DNA of 64,000 bases from Candidatus Zhuqueibacterota bacterium (GCA_029261995.1 JAJDAF010000065.1:1-64000), one strand, 5' to 3'. Numbered from the stretch's first letter, positions 17,926 to 26,973 are shown. A program made the numbers and translations. The notes: generated by a model not told the origin, from the letters alone.

Positions 17926-19343
17926 GTCATGACCACCGGATTTCTGGGATGATATCTCTTGACAATCATGTAACCGGCTGCCGCCAGAATCGCCAGCGCC
18001 GCGGGTATCATGAATATGACAAATCTCGGTTGGTCGAACAGATGTGGCAACGGAAAATTCCGGGTTGAGGTGGCGTACCAAACATAGAACATGAAAGCCG
18101 AATAGGTCGCGGCAATTGTGACCACCGAGATTCGCCAATCCTTGCTCAAGGCGACCACGGCGATGGGGGTCATCAGATACCAGGCGTGACTGATTCTTGA
18201 CAAGAACAAGGCGAAAAACAGCATGACCACAGCCCAACGTCTGAGCAGGGCCAAGTCGCTTTTGTCTTTGGTGAACCCAACCGAAAGCAGAAGGCCGGCG
18301 ACAATCGGCAGGAGTAGAAATCTTTTGAGCATTCCAGATTTTGCGGTGCTGGCGCCCGCCTCACCAAGGCCAACCCACAAATGGTTTAGAATCAACTCCG
18401 GCCCCTGCCAAAGCGGCAGATTGGTGATCACCACGACAGTCGAAAAAGAAAGAATAGAGGCCGCCACCAGCTTCCAGTGTCGCTGCCAGAGTTCGCGAGT
18501 CCAGTAAATCGCGACCAGCGGCAGTGTAATAAGTTTGATCAGCACTGAGGCGGCTAGTGCCGCCGATGCCAGTCGCGCTCGCCCGCTCACGAGCAGGAGA
18601 ACCCCCACCAGCAGGAAGAAAACCATGACGGTATCCGTCTTGCTTTGACCGAGAACAAGGACAATGGGATTCCAGGCATACAAGATGAGCCCGGCCAAAA
18701 CGTGTCGTGGGGCTATTCGGTTGAGAATGCGATAAATGAGATAAATGTTCGCCAGATTGAAGAGCAAAAATGCCGCGCGAAACATGAGCAGATTGGCTGT
18801 CGGACTGTCGCCGGCGAGTCTGGCCAGGGGCATGCTGATCCAGGTCCACAGCGCCAGTTTGTCTCCCACAATGTGCGCAATTCTTTCGCTGGCGTAAGGG
18901 GCAATCGGATCTTGCGGGAAGTCGCTTGCTGGAACATAGTGGGGGTTTGAATCATAGACAGTGGAGACCCTGGCCCGCGTGATGTAGTTGAAAATATCTG
19001 TGTTGAGATTCGGCAATGCAAACGTGGAGATGACGAACATCGCTCCGGCCACGCCTGCCACCCATCCGAGAGTGCGAACGGAAGCCCGGCGATTCCAGCT
19101 CCAATACACCGCCAGAGCGTAAGCGATGAACATCGCCGTGCCTGTTGCGAGCAGGCCGGCGGCAACCCAAACAGCATCGGTCGCAAGTGGCGGCGAGAAT
19201 GATGCAAACCATTGCCACAAGGCCAAATCTGGAAACAAGGCGGTGCTCGCCCTCTCCAGTCGCCCCGGTGTCAAAGGGATGTAGAAGCAGAAATACAAAA
19301 CGCCAACCATCAAGATGCCACCTAGGCCGGCAAATCCTGCCAT
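17922..19343 (-). CDS. GT-C type polytopic mannosyltransferase-like protein
   Basis: An integral membrane protein of about 470 residues with some eleven to twelve hydrophobic segments. It resembles polyprenol-phosphate-dependent GT-C enzymes (GT87 / MptB-like). The first periplasmic region carries PNLNTDIFNYITRARV followed by NPH and DPIAPYAS, where the acidic residue is expected to act in catalysis. NPIVLVLGQSKTDTVMVFF lies mid-protein. I favour ATG at 19343 because GGAGACAG directly precedes it; an in-frame GTG at 19406 would add 21 charged residues before the first helix. It is first of a three-gene leftward unit. The donor sugar is not determinable. Confidence 0.7.
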   Translation of the reverse strand: MAGFAGLGGILMVGVLYFCFYIPLTPGRLERASTALFPDLALWQWFASFSPPLATDAVWVAAGLLATGTAMFIAYALAVYWSWNRRASVRTLGWVAGVAGAMFVISTFALPNLNTDIFNYITRARVSTVYDSNPHYVPASDFPQDPIAPYASERIAHIVGDKLALWTWISMPLARLAGDSPTANLLMFRAAFLLFNLANIYLIYRILNRIAPRHVLAGLILYAWNPIVLVLGQSKTDTVMVFFLLVGVLLLVSGRARLASAALAASVLIKLITLPLVAIYWTRELWQRHWKLVAASILSFSTVVVITNLPLWQGPELILNHLWVGLGEAGASTAKSGMLKRFLLLPIVAGLLLSVGFTKDKSDLALLRRWAVVMLFFALFLSRISHAWYLMTPIAVVALSKDWRISVVTIAATYSAFMFYVWYATSTRNFPLPHLFDQPRFVIFMIPAALAILAAAGYMIVKRYHPRNPVVMT

Positions 19344-19500
19344 CTGTCTCCTGTTCCGGTCAAACCTCTTCCCCCTTTCTGCCTCGCCAAAAAGGCCCAA
19401 TATCACCTCATGAGTTCTGAGTCTAGAAATAGATTCGGCAGGATCTCAAATAAATGAAAACACAGCAATTATCAAATGCCATGTTTTACCCGCATCGCAC

Positions 19501-19596
19501 TCGAAATGCGGACGTCGCAAGCTGCCTTTGAGAGCCTTGTCCGGGCCGTTTTTGTTCCGCACAAGCCGTTGTGTGCTTATACTCTAAAGTTCGTGG
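19501..19596 (+). promoter_or_regulatory. Conserved promoter-like element upstream of the PPTase gene, copy 1
   Basis: A 96-nt stretch similar to 58009-58105. The core GTTCCGCA-N6-TTGTGTGCTTATACT is identical in both copies outside the N6. It can be read as -35 TTCCGC (19555-19560), a 17-nt spacer and -10 TATACT (19578-19583). An upstream GTCGCAA block and the adjoining CGTTTT are also shared. Transcription from it would give a leader of about 135 nt. The rest of the gap back to 19344 shows no gene. Confidence 0.55.
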
Positions 19597-19599
19597 TTT

Positions 19600-19683
19600 G
19601 AGGTAGGGGACCCGCCCGGAGTTCACTTTACAGCCGCGCGATGGTCATCTTGTTTTCTGTTGCAGTTGTAGGGCGGGCACCTC
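19600..19683 (+). promoter_or_regulatory. Possible structured 5' leader of the PPTase gene
   Basis: GAGGT (19600-19604) and CCCGCCC (19611-19617) can pair with GGGCGGG (19671-19677) and ACCTC (19679-19683), giving a 12-bp stem with one asymmetric interior loop in the predicted leader. No matching structure is seen in the other copy of the upstream element, and no riboswitch family is recognised. Confidence 0.3.
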
Positions 19684-19725
19684 TATATTGGAAATCAAAA
19701 GCAGTTGGGCTAGCACCAGATCATC

Positions 19726-20514
19726 ATGGAAATTCCGACAGAAATCGTCTCTCAATATATGCAATATCCAGAATTGACCAAAGACAATGTTCTGTTGTTC
19801 CTGGTTAGAATTGAAAACATATCTCAAAGCGATAAGGATACCTATCTGAACATCCTGAATTGCAAAGAAACGGCAGAGATGGCCCGTTTTCGCTTTCAGA
19901 AGGATCAGGACATCTTCCTAATCAGTCGTGCCCTGGTGCGAGCCATTCTTGCATACTACAGCGGTGTTGATGTGCAAACGATCAAATTCGCGTATAATGA
20001 ATTTGACAAGCCAAGCTTGGTCGGCAATCCATCTCTACATTTTAATCTGTCCCATACCGAAGGCTGTATTGCTCTAGTCTTATGTCGCTCCCGATCCGTC
20101 GGAGTAGATGTAGAGTGTTTGAGCAATAAGACCCGAGCAGTCCTGGATATAACAGAAGACTGTTTTTCGGCCTCTGAGCAAGCGCAATTGGCAGAATTGA
20201 GTGACGCAGAAAAGTTGCCGCGCTTTACCCGGTTGTGGACTTTGAAGGAATCTTATATTAAGGCGTTGGGAGTGGGGTTGTCAAAAAACCTTGGAGAATT
20301 CAGTTTCACATTTGATGACACTGGACAGATTCGTTTCAAAGACGATAAACCGTATGAAGACGTATGCAGCGCTTTTTCTTTCTATAGCTTTACTCTGGAT
20401 GATCATCTTGTTTCAATGGCGATACAGGACGAATTGAGAAAGTGGTCAGTTTATGAAGTCAGGCCGATGTATTGCTGCGAGAAACTAGATCTGGATTGCA
20501 CGGTTGTCGACTGA
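19726..20514 (+). CDS. 4'-phosphopantetheinyl transferase, Sfp type
   Basis: A 262-residue Sfp/Gsp/HetI-type enzyme that moves phosphopantetheine from coenzyme A to the active serine of carrier domains. Diagnostic motifs are present: NLSHTEG, SVGVDVECL (magnesium-binding D and E) and WTLKESYIKALGVGL. Full length and two-lobed as expected for the Sfp class. Its obvious clients are the four carrier domains of the NRPS proteins at 39-54 kb. The gene is visibly more AT-rich than its neighbours and is preceded by the conserved promoter-like element. No strong ribosome-binding site is seen at the ATG. Confidence 0.9.
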   Translation: MEIPTEIVSQYMQYPELTKDNVLLFLVRIENISQSDKDTYLNILNCKETAEMARFRFQKDQDIFLISRALVRAILAYYSGVDVQTIKFAYNEFDKPSLVGNPSLHFNLSHTEGCIALVLCRSRSVGVDVECLSNKTRAVLDITEDCFSASEQAQLAELSDAEKLPRFTRLWTLKESYIKALGVGLSKNLGEFSFTFDDTGQIRFKDDKPYEDVCSAFSFYSFTLDDHLVSMAIQDELRKWSVYEVRPMYCCEKLDLDCTVVD

Positions 20515-20601
20515 AACTTGCGGTAACATGATTGTTCTGCATCAACTGAAAGTTGGTGGCTTTAGCCTCGCTCAAAATCCAGCCGATGACAGGATGTCTC
20601 T

Positions 20602-20718
20602 ATGAATGAACATCACGGTCTTGCTGCGGAAGAGACGATGATTTTACGCCAATACCTTTTCAACGACATGTTAAAAAGGCAACCCTGTCAAAGTCACGGA
20701 GAGAATCAACTGAAATGA
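20602..20718 (+). CDS. Candidate 38-residue small protein coupled to gmd
   Basis: An ATG at 20602, preceded by AGGA 8 nt upstream, opens a 38-codon frame ([20 protein letters not shown]...). Its TGA stop overlaps the gmd start in an ATGA junction. The product is soluble and charged and matches no family I know; it lacks the NxExQxSxWP signature of MbtH proteins. The ATGA coupling and ribosome-binding site argue for translation, but 38 codons can arise by chance. It may act as a leader peptide controlling gmd. Confidence 0.35.
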   Translation: MNEHHGLAAEETMILRQYLFNDMLKRQPCQSHGENQLK

Positions 20719-21752
20719 AAAAAGCACTAATCACTGGCATTACGGGACAGGACGGCTCCTATCTGACTGAACTCCTTCTGGGCAAGGGCTATGAAGTGCA
20801 TGGTGTCATTCGGCGAAGCAGTTCATTCAACACGGGGCGGATTGACCATTTGTTCAACAATCCCGATATTCACGATGTGAGACTGTTCCTTCATTATGGC
20901 GACTTGACCGACTCCAGCAACTTGAACCGTTTGCTGGAAAAAATACAGCCCGATGAGATTTACAACCTTGCGGCCCAAAGCCACGTCGCGGTTTCATTTG
21001 ATGTGCCCGAATACACGGCCGAGGTGGACGCGATGGGAACTTTGAGATTGCTTGATGCCATCAAAGAGACGGGCATTCAATCTCGTTTTTATCAGGCATC
21101 CACCAGTGAGTTATTTGGCAAGACAGATCAGGCTCCTCAAGACGAAGCGACTCCTTTCTATCCCAGATCTCCATACGCAGTGGCCAAACTTTACTCCTAC
21201 TGGAGCGTCGTAAACTACCGAGAAGCGTACAATCTATTTGCATGCAATGGCATTCTTTTCAACCACGAGTCGCCCAGGCGGGGGGGCACCTTTGTTTCGA
21301 GAAAGATCACGCAAGCCGTGGCGCGAATCAAAGCCGGTGCGCAGGATAGAGTCCTCCTGGGAAACCTCAATGCACGGCGAGACTGGGGTTATGCTCCTGA
21401 GTATGTCGAGGGCATGTGGCGGATGCTGCAACAAGCTGAGCCAGACGACTATGTTATCGCGACAGGAGAATCTCACTCGGTGCGAGATTTTGCGGAATTA
21501 GCATTCAGCGAGCTTGACATGAAGCTAGAGTGGGAGGGTCAAGCTCATGACGAGAAGGGTATCGATACGGAGTCCGGCAAGACGGTCGTTGAAATCGATC
21601 CCCGGTATTTCAGACCGACCGAAGTGGACATGTTGGTCGGCGACGGTTCAAAGGCCAGGCAAAAGCTAGGCTGGGAACCCAAGGTGACATTCAAGGAACT
21701 CGTTCGGATAATGGTGCGCGCCGATTGGGAAACCGTCAAAGATGCGAGGTGA
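20715..21752 (+). CDS. gmd: GDP-mannose 4,6-dehydratase
   Basis: A 345-residue extended short-chain dehydrogenase that converts GDP-D-mannose to GDP-4-dehydro-6-deoxy-D-mannose. Diagnostic residues: [17 protein letters not shown] at the N-terminus (NADP fold), [25 protein letters not shown], and the catalytic SPYAVAK (YxxxK) with NHESPRRG following. Full length. Fcl follows after 4 nt, completing GDP-L-fucose synthesis for the GT10 and GT23 enzymes encoded nearby. Confidence 0.95.
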   Translation: MKKALITGITGQDGSYLTELLLGKGYEVHGVIRRSSSFNTGRIDHLFNNPDIHDVRLFLHYGDLTDSSNLNRLLEKIQPDEIYNLAAQSHVAVSFDVPEYTAEVDAMGTLRLLDAIKETGIQSRFYQASTSELFGKTDQAPQDEATPFYPRSPYAVAKLYSYWSVVNYREAYNLFACNGILFNHESPRRGGTFVSRKITQAVARIKAGAQDRVLLGNLNARRDWGYAPEYVEGMWRMLQQAEPDDYVIATGESHSVRDFAELAFSELDMKLEWEGQAHDEKGIDTESGKTVVEIDPRYFRPTEVDMLVGDGSKARQKLGWEPKVTFKELVRIMVRADWETVKDAR

Positions 21753-21756
21753 GTGA

Positions 21757-22689
21757 TTGCAAACGTCAGACAAAATATATGTTGCAGGCCATGCCGGCAT
21801 GGTCGGCTCGGCGCTCGTGCGCAAACTCCAATCTGAAGGTTATGATAATCTGGTTTTGAGAACGAGGGCGGAGCTTGATTTGCTGCGGCAATCGGAGGTG
21901 CAACGATTCTTCGACCAGGAGAAGCCGGATTCCGTGTTTCTGGCCGCCGCACGGGTTGGTGGCATCCTGGCGAATAGCGCTTCTCCGGCACAGTTCATTT
22001 ATGAAAACCTGCAAATTCAAACCAATGTCATTCACGGCGCTTTTCGCGCCGGCATGAACAGACTGCTCTTCCTCGGAAGCTCGTGCATATATCCGAAATT
22101 CGCTTCGCAACCTATAACGGAAGACAGCCTTCTCTCCGGCAAGCTGGAACCAACGAATGAATCGTACGCCGTTGCCAAAATCGCAGGTGTTGCGATGTGC
22201 GAGGCGTACAACCAGCAGTATGGAACGCGTTTCATTACGGCCATGCCCTGTAACCTCTATGGTCCAAACGATAATTTTGATTTGAACACGGCACATGTCC
22301 TTCCGGCTTTGATGCGAAAGCTCCACGCCGCGAAAGTTCAGCAGTTGGCGTCCGTGGAAATCTGGGGAACCGGCAGGCCGATGAGGGAATTCCTCCACGT
22401 TGATGACCTGGCTGATGCGTGCCTGTTCCTGGTGAGGAATTACAGTGAAAGCAAGCTCATCAATGTCGGTTTCGGCGAGGATATTGCAATTGCCGAATTG
22501 GCTGGGTTGATTTCGGAAGTAGTAGGGTTTGAGGGTGAGCTTGTTTTCAATTCCGATATGCCGGATGGCACTCCCCGCAAGCTATTGGATGTTTCCAAAT
22601 TAAATGCGCTGGGATGGAAGCCTCGCCATGCGCTCAGGGACGGAATCGAGGAGACATACGCCTGGTACCTTAGCCACCATCAGGCATAA
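21757..22689 (+). CDS. fcl: GDP-L-fucose synthase
   Basis: A 310-residue epimerase/reductase that turns GDP-4-dehydro-6-deoxymannose into GDP-L-fucose with NADPH. Motifs: VAGHAGMVGSALVRKL, FLAAARVGGILANS, LFLGSSCIYPK, catalytic ESYAVAKIAG, and GPNDNFD. Start is TTG at 21757 with AGGTGAG overlapping the gmd stop. Same transcript as gmd. It converges on the NodZ-like fucosyltransferase gene with a 114-nt gap, and GDP-fucose is the donor used by that enzyme family. Confidence 0.95.
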   Translation: MQTSDKIYVAGHAGMVGSALVRKLQSEGYDNLVLRTRAELDLLRQSEVQRFFDQEKPDSVFLAAARVGGILANSASPAQFIYENLQIQTNVIHGAFRAGMNRLLFLGSSCIYPKFASQPITEDSLLSGKLEPTNESYAVAKIAGVAMCEAYNQQYGTRFITAMPCNLYGPNDNFDLNTAHVLPALMRKLHAAKVQQLASVEIWGTGRPMREFLHVDDLADACLFLVRNYSESKLINVGFGEDIAIAELAGLISEVVGFEGELVFNSDMPDGTPRKLLDVSKLNALGWKPRHALRDGIEETYAWYLSHHQA

Positions 22690-22803
22690 ATCGAATTCGC
22701 ATTGTCGTCGGAACACTGCAAGAGTTTCTTCGGGAGTGCTGCACGCCTAGGCTCATTTCTTCTGGCAACAGATGCCCACTGCTATTCAGCACAACCCAAT
22801 GGT

Positions 22804-23781
22804 TCATCGAAATGGAATCCCCGCGATTTGCGCGACGTGCCCGCATCTTCGCGCGTAAAAAGAAAAATAACTATCCGGCGGATAGCAGATGAGAACATCA
22901 GCATGGGAGAGCAGGAGCATCTCCACAACCGCGTCCCGTCCCAACTCAAAGGGTTCTGATTCGTATTTGGTTTCGGGCGAGTGGAGCTCGCCCTTTCCGG
23001 TTTGCCGGAAATACTTTTCATACGCGATAACCCCCGAGACTCGGGAGTCTATCTGCTCGAGGGTCTTTGCACTATCGGTACACACAAGGGTCACGGAATC
23101 ACCGCCGAGAAGCTGCTGCGCCTGGTTGATGCGGCGACAGATACGGGAAACCGCCTCTTCTGGGTCAGTCCAGAACTTTGCATGAGCCATAATATTCCCG
23201 CCATTGCCGTGCCGAACATGCAGCGCAATAATCTTTTTATCGACGAGATGCATCTGAGTGAACTTGTCTATGATTCGTTGAATGGCAGGCTGTGGTCGAA
23301 TGTAGGACAAGAACAAGGGGATGAGATCGGCGCTTGCCGGTTCAACCGGCAGGCAGCCGTCCATGACAATGATTTGTTCCGCGACATCGCGCCCTGACTT
23401 GATCAACTTAACCTGCTGCAGGCGCACACGCTCGTCTCTATAACGACCGAGGGTTCTAAAACCAGGCACTTGAGCCCAAGATTGTCTATCCAGGATACCT
23501 TGCCTCGAAGCGAGAGAATTCACCGAACTATCGCAAATGACCGGGACTCCGTCTATTTCTGAAGTTGCTTCAAAGAAATCTGTAAAGACATTCCTTTCCG
23601 GATCATGGCTGTAACGCGAATTGCGCCAGTCAACGATAAGCGTGCGGCCTGTTACTTTCGCATAGTACCAGGCGCTGGCTAATGACACCAGACAGTCGCC
23701 CAAGCCGGACGTTCTTCTGGATACGACGCTGCGCTGTGCACTCAGGTCTTTGGTTGCGACTTCTAGCTGTCCTTCAATCAT
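22804..23781 (-). CDS. NodZ-like alpha-1,6-fucosyltransferase (GT23)
   Basis: A 325-residue protein strongly resembling rhizobial NodZ. It has RRTSGLGDCLVSLASAWYYA and the following TGRTLIVDWRNSRY near the N-terminus, and ALHVRHGNG in the middle, the GDP-fucose-binding region of the GT23 (NodZ/FUT8) family. The C-terminal ADVLICYPPDSYFSFYAR matches the last conserved block. NodZ adds L-fucose in alpha-1,6 linkage to the reducing-end GlcNAc of chitooligosaccharides; the acceptor here is unknown. ATG at 23781 is favoured because it overlaps the preceding gene's stop (ATGATTGA). It is the last gene of the long leftward operon. Confidence 0.8.
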   Translation of the reverse strand: MIEGQLEVATKDLSAQRSVVSRRTSGLGDCLVSLASAWYYAKVTGRTLIVDWRNSRYSHDPERNVFTDFFEATSEIDGVPVICDSSVNSLASRQGILDRQSWAQVPGFRTLGRYRDERVRLQQVKLIKSGRDVAEQIIVMDGCLPVEPASADLIPLFLSYIRPQPAIQRIIDKFTQMHLVDKKIIALHVRHGNGGNIMAHAKFWTDPEEAVSRICRRINQAQQLLGGDSVTLVCTDSAKTLEQIDSRVSGVIAYEKYFRQTGKGELHSPETKYESEPFELGRDAVVEMLLLSHADVLICYPPDSYFSFYARRCGHVAQIAGIPFR

Positions 23782-24589
23782 CACGATGTTTGATTTCCAG
23801 ATTTGGCATGCCCCAGCACTCATAGCCCATGTCGTGCGCCATCATGCCGAGGCCTTCGGTTTCCATTTCACCGGAGTATTTCCCGCGGTACAAATTAAAC
23901 ATAAAATGCAGGTAGTTCAGTCCTCTTGGAAAGAACTCGTTGGTCTTTCTGATGAGTGGATTCTTCCTGCCGTAGGGGAAGGCCGGGAACACCAGGCCTT
24001 CCCGGTGCACATCAGCTTTGACCAGGAGCATGGCGCCGCCGACCGCATGCAATTTCACCAGGCTGCCCTCAGTGCGCAAGTCGTGCATGTGTAGCTTGCC
24101 TTTCTCGCGCCAGGCATTCAGATCGAAGCTCGTGCCGCCATAGTCCCTAACACAGTTGGGATGGACGATCTCCTTTCCGGTATCCAACAACTGTTGAATT
24201 ATATCGGCGGGATATTCTATGACATCGACATCGAGCCACAGCACCCAGTCCTCGTCGGTGAGCGCCCGGAACAAGAGATGATTCCGGCTTTTGGCCAGAA
24301 TGGACCGGCGTTGCATCTGAATGTGACCGGCCCAGCGTGGAACTCCTTTGGGAATCTCAAATCCGAAATCCTGCTTGGCCAGGGTAACGTTGCGAAAGCG
24401 GCTCTGTAACTCGGGCATTCGTTTCTGCAGCTTTGAGTAAGTATTATCCTTACTGTCGCCTTCCAGAAAACCGAGGGACAGCAAATTGGGCGGATAGGTG
24501 AGTTTCTTGAGCGCGGCAAAATAGGTGTCAAGGCATGCGACGGCGTCCTTAACGGGTGTCAGGATTAGAATTTTTGCTGTATCAGACAT
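23774..24589 (-). CDS. Anp1/GT62-like glycosyltransferase
   Basis: A 271-residue GT-A protein. ILILTPVKDAVACLDTYFAAL at the start, FLEGDSKDNTY, and WVLWLDVDVIEYPADIIQQL with IVHPNC match the Anp1 (GT62) mannosyltransferase family known from fungal mannan polymerase, with bacterial members. The DxD motif is DVD. No signal anchor is present, unlike the fungal proteins, so it should act at the cytosolic face. Overlaps the following NodZ-like gene by 8 nt. Confidence 0.65.
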   Translation of the reverse strand: MSDTAKILILTPVKDAVACLDTYFAALKKLTYPPNLLSLGFLEGDSKDNTYSKLQKRMPELQSRFRNVTLAKQDFGFEIPKGVPRWAGHIQMQRRSILAKSRNHLLFRALTDEDWVLWLDVDVIEYPADIIQQLLDTGKEIVHPNCVRDYGGTSFDLNAWREKGKLHMHDLRTEGSLVKLHAVGGAMLLVKADVHREGLVFPAFPYGRKNPLIRKTNEFFPRGLNYLHFMFNLYRGKYSGEMETEGLGMMAHDMGYECWGMPNLEIKHRDD

Positions 24590-24681
24590 ACATTAAACTC
24601 CTCTGCGAACTTGGACATTTCGTGAATAGTCATTTCAGGCAGAAACTGCTATGACCGCGTCTTTGAAGTTATGTGCGGCAG

Positions 24682-24793
24682 ACATCCCCCTGATTTGTTC
24701 GCTGGACGCTTCACAAATCAAGGGGGATTGGGGTGTTCTCCCTTTGAAGGGAGACAGGTTTTCGCTCGTTCAGAGCGAAAAGCAGAGGGATGT
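24682..24793. repeat. Nested palindromic (cloverleaf-like) intergenic element
   Basis: Outer arms ACATCCC (24682-24688) and GGGATGT (24787-24793) enclose three hairpins. These are CCCCCTGATTTGT pairing with ACAAATCAAGGGGG (one bulge), TCTCCCTT/AAGGGAGA, and TTTTCGCTC/GAGCGAAAA. It interrupts the otherwise tightly packed operon between two glycosyltransferase genes. It looks like a mobile or REP-type palindromic element that could act as an RNA processing or attenuation site. Confidence 0.65.
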
Positions 24794-24831
24794 TAGCCCC
24801 GAAATGACAAATTGAATGCGACTTCCAGATT

Positions 24832-26094
24832 TCATGAATTATCCAGGCCAAAAAACTTGAATCGCGAAAAGTCAAAAAGCTTCTGCTTGCTGCCGGCCCT
24901 GCGCTCGAATGTTTCTACCTCGGTCAGGATATCAAGCAGGCGCTCCGTTGCTTTTGTCCAGGTGAATTCTTGTTGCACACGCGCGCATAACGCAGAATTG
25001 TAGTCGCTGGGGGGATTCTCAATGGCCTGACGAATATATTCGGCAGCAACGGTCTCATCCGGCGTCCACCACTTTGCGCCTTTGAACAAGGTGTGGGTGT
25101 CATCGCTCCATTTGAATTTCGCCGGCACTGTTTTAACCGGAATCAGGCGCGCGACCGATTCATCCAAATAGGTAGTGTAAGCCGTGTGGTTTGGGGCAAT
25201 TACATGCAAACCGGTAGCTGCGGCTTCCATCATGGGCAGGTCCCAGCCTTCGCCGTGAGACATGCTCCAATAGTGTGTTGCCGCTCGGAACAGGCCGGGC
25301 ATGTCTTCATCCGAAAAGAATTGATTGAGCAGAAAAATCACAGGAGCTGACTCCTTCCTGCTTTTACCCAGTTTGGCTTCCAGTTGGGCAATACTTTGCA
25401 TAAACTTATTGAGCCAAAGCTCCGACCCGCAGTTGATTTTCAGAATGAGGACGGCGTCGTCAGAACGGTTTGTCGCCTGCAGCCAGACGCGCAACAGACC
25501 GAGCAGGTTCTTGCGCGGCATGACATCGGAGATGTTGAGAAAACGTACGGCGAACTCATCGATGCTTTTGCCGCGGTCATCCGTGTGCGCCATCGGCTTG
25601 GCGTCCGGGCTGAAACGTTCAGAGTTTACCGCCAGAGGGCATAGCCTGATGCGTTCTGCCGGAAAGCCGCTATCTATCCAGGTCTGCTTGCAGGCAGCCG
25701 TCGGCAAGATAACCAGGTCATGCCGGAGATTGCATTTGACCCAATGTCGAAGAACACGGGTTGCCTCAAACATAGTGAAATTCACATTGAATTTGTTTTC
25801 GTCAGCCTCTACCTGATGCGGCATGCAAAAGTGCAGCATGACCCGTGAATCAACGGGCTGGCTCAAGGTTTCGTACCAGTCATTGCTCTTGTCTTCGGGT
25901 AGTTTGGAGGGCGCCCACCAGCCAAAATCGTGCAGGTGAATTTTAATGCCGCGTGCGTTGAGTTTGCGTACAAATTCCCGCACATGCCGGTCGTGGCCGC
26001 TGATACCTTTAAAGGATCCTTTTACTGTTAAGGCCTGCAACATTTCGTTGGCTATCCTTTGGTTTGTTTGGTTATCGTTTCCGTTAGTTTCCAT
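24832..26094 (-). CDS. Family 4 glycosyltransferase
   Basis: A GT-B protein of 420 residues. GSFKGISGHDRHVREFVRKL near the start marks the acceptor-binding loop. RFLNISDVMPRKNLLGLLRV begins the donor domain, and HGEGWDLPMMEAAATGLHVI is the typical EX7E-region of GT4 enzymes. Donor and acceptor are unknown. ATG at 26094 is the first true ATG; an upstream TTG at 26118 is possible. Separated from the next operon gene by the palindromic element at 24682-24793. Confidence 0.8.
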   Translation of the reverse strand: METNGNDNQTNQRIANEMLQALTVKGSFKGISGHDRHVREFVRKLNARGIKIHLHDFGWWAPSKLPEDKSNDWYETLSQPVDSRVMLHFCMPHQVEADENKFNVNFTMFEATRVLRHWVKCNLRHDLVILPTAACKQTWIDSGFPAERIRLCPLAVNSERFSPDAKPMAHTDDRGKSIDEFAVRFLNISDVMPRKNLLGLLRVWLQATNRSDDAVLILKINCGSELWLNKFMQSIAQLEAKLGKSRKESAPVIFLLNQFFSDEDMPGLFRAATHYWSMSHGEGWDLPMMEAAATGLHVIAPNHTAYTTYLDESVARLIPVKTVPAKFKWSDDTHTLFKGAKWWTPDETVAAEYIRQAIENPPSDYNSALCARVQQEFTWTKATERLLDILTEVETFERRAGSKQKLFDFSRFKFFGLDNS

Positions 26095-26124
26095 GTTGTA
26101 TGATTCAATGCTTGGCAAACCCGG

Positions 26125-26922
26125 CTATACATGCTCACTCCGGCTGTTTGTCTTCTCACTTGCCGCATGCTTTTGCTCCCAGTATTTGGCAAATATCACG
26201 ATTTCATACCAGGCGGAAAAACCGCACAGCAGAAAACCAGCCATACCGTCTTTCCAGCCGCGCCCTCTGACATACATATTGTAGAATCTCCGCCCTGCCA
26301 TTGAAAACATGCGGCGAACCAATTGCGCTGTTGTAAGCTCGCTTTCGTCCAGCAGCAATTGTTGCGCGTCCTGCGAGGTGTATCGGTTCATCTTTTCGAG
26401 ATAGGCGTACAAGCTCTGGTGCGCATAGTGGTGCAGGATGCCCTGCAGCCGGATACTCGTGCCACTACAAGCCACGCTCTCATGCACCAATCTCTTGGTC
26501 AAAAAAGCATTATTCGTTTTCATTAATCTGGTTTTGTAATCGGGGAACCACCAGTCGCAATGTTCAATCCAGCGATTCAAAAAGAAATGCTGCATCGGGA
26601 TTTCGCAACCATCGACACTCCCGGGGTTTTCCAGGAAGCGGCAAATTTCATCCCGCAGGTAGTCGCCGACTTCCTCATCGGCATCGATTGTCAAGAACCA
26701 GGGGGTTCGGACATTCTCCAGCCCCACCTGACGTTGCTCGGACCGCCCGCCCTCCACATTTTCAATGACGCGTGCGCCGAGTTCCCTGGCAATCTCGACC
26801 GTGCGGTCGGTGCTGCCGCCGTCCACAACCAGGGTTTCCTGGCAAAAGCCGACACTGTGCAGGCATCTGGCAATGTTGTCCTCTTCGTTCAAAGTGATAA
26901 TAACAGCGGTAAGCCCATTCAT
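26125..26922 (-). CDS. Family 2 glycosyltransferase, WaaE/KdtX-like
   Basis: A 265-residue GT2 enzyme. LTAVIITLNEEDNIARCL and TLVVDGGSTDRTVEIA form the nucleotide-binding half, and FLTIDADEEV holds the DxD. The following WWFPDYKTRLMKTNNAF with HESV resembles lipopolysaccharide-core transferases of the WaaE/KdtX type. A short C-terminal hydrophobic stretch may associate it with the membrane. ATG at 26922 has AAGGAA 9 nt upstream and is preferred to an in-frame ATG 45 nt earlier. Confidence 0.8.
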   Translation of the reverse strand: MNGLTAVIITLNEEDNIARCLHSVGFCQETLVVDGGSTDRTVEIARELGARVIENVEGGRSEQRQVGLENVRTPWFLTIDADEEVGDYLRDEICRFLENPGSVDGCEIPMQHFFLNRWIEHCDWWFPDYKTRLMKTNNAFLTKRLVHESVACSGTSIRLQGILHHYAHQSLYAYLEKMNRYTSQDAQQLLLDESELTTAQLVRRMFSMAGRRFYNMYVRGRGWKDGMAGFLLCGFSAWYEIVIFAKYWEQKHAASEKTNSRSEHV

Positions 26923-26973
26923 CAAAGCTATTCCTTGATAGGTGAAAGCACGGTGTATAGTGTGCATGTAAAG

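Noticed and set aside
19597-19725. JUMPstart/ops element (GGCGGTAG) for the polysaccharide operons
   Set aside because: GAGGTAGGGG at 19600 is superficially similar but lacks the ops core, and no RfaH-type context is visible.
20515-20714. MbtH-like protein near the PPTase
   Set aside because: I looked for the short MbtH signature around the PPTase and NRPS genes and did not find it. The 38-codon frame is unrelated.
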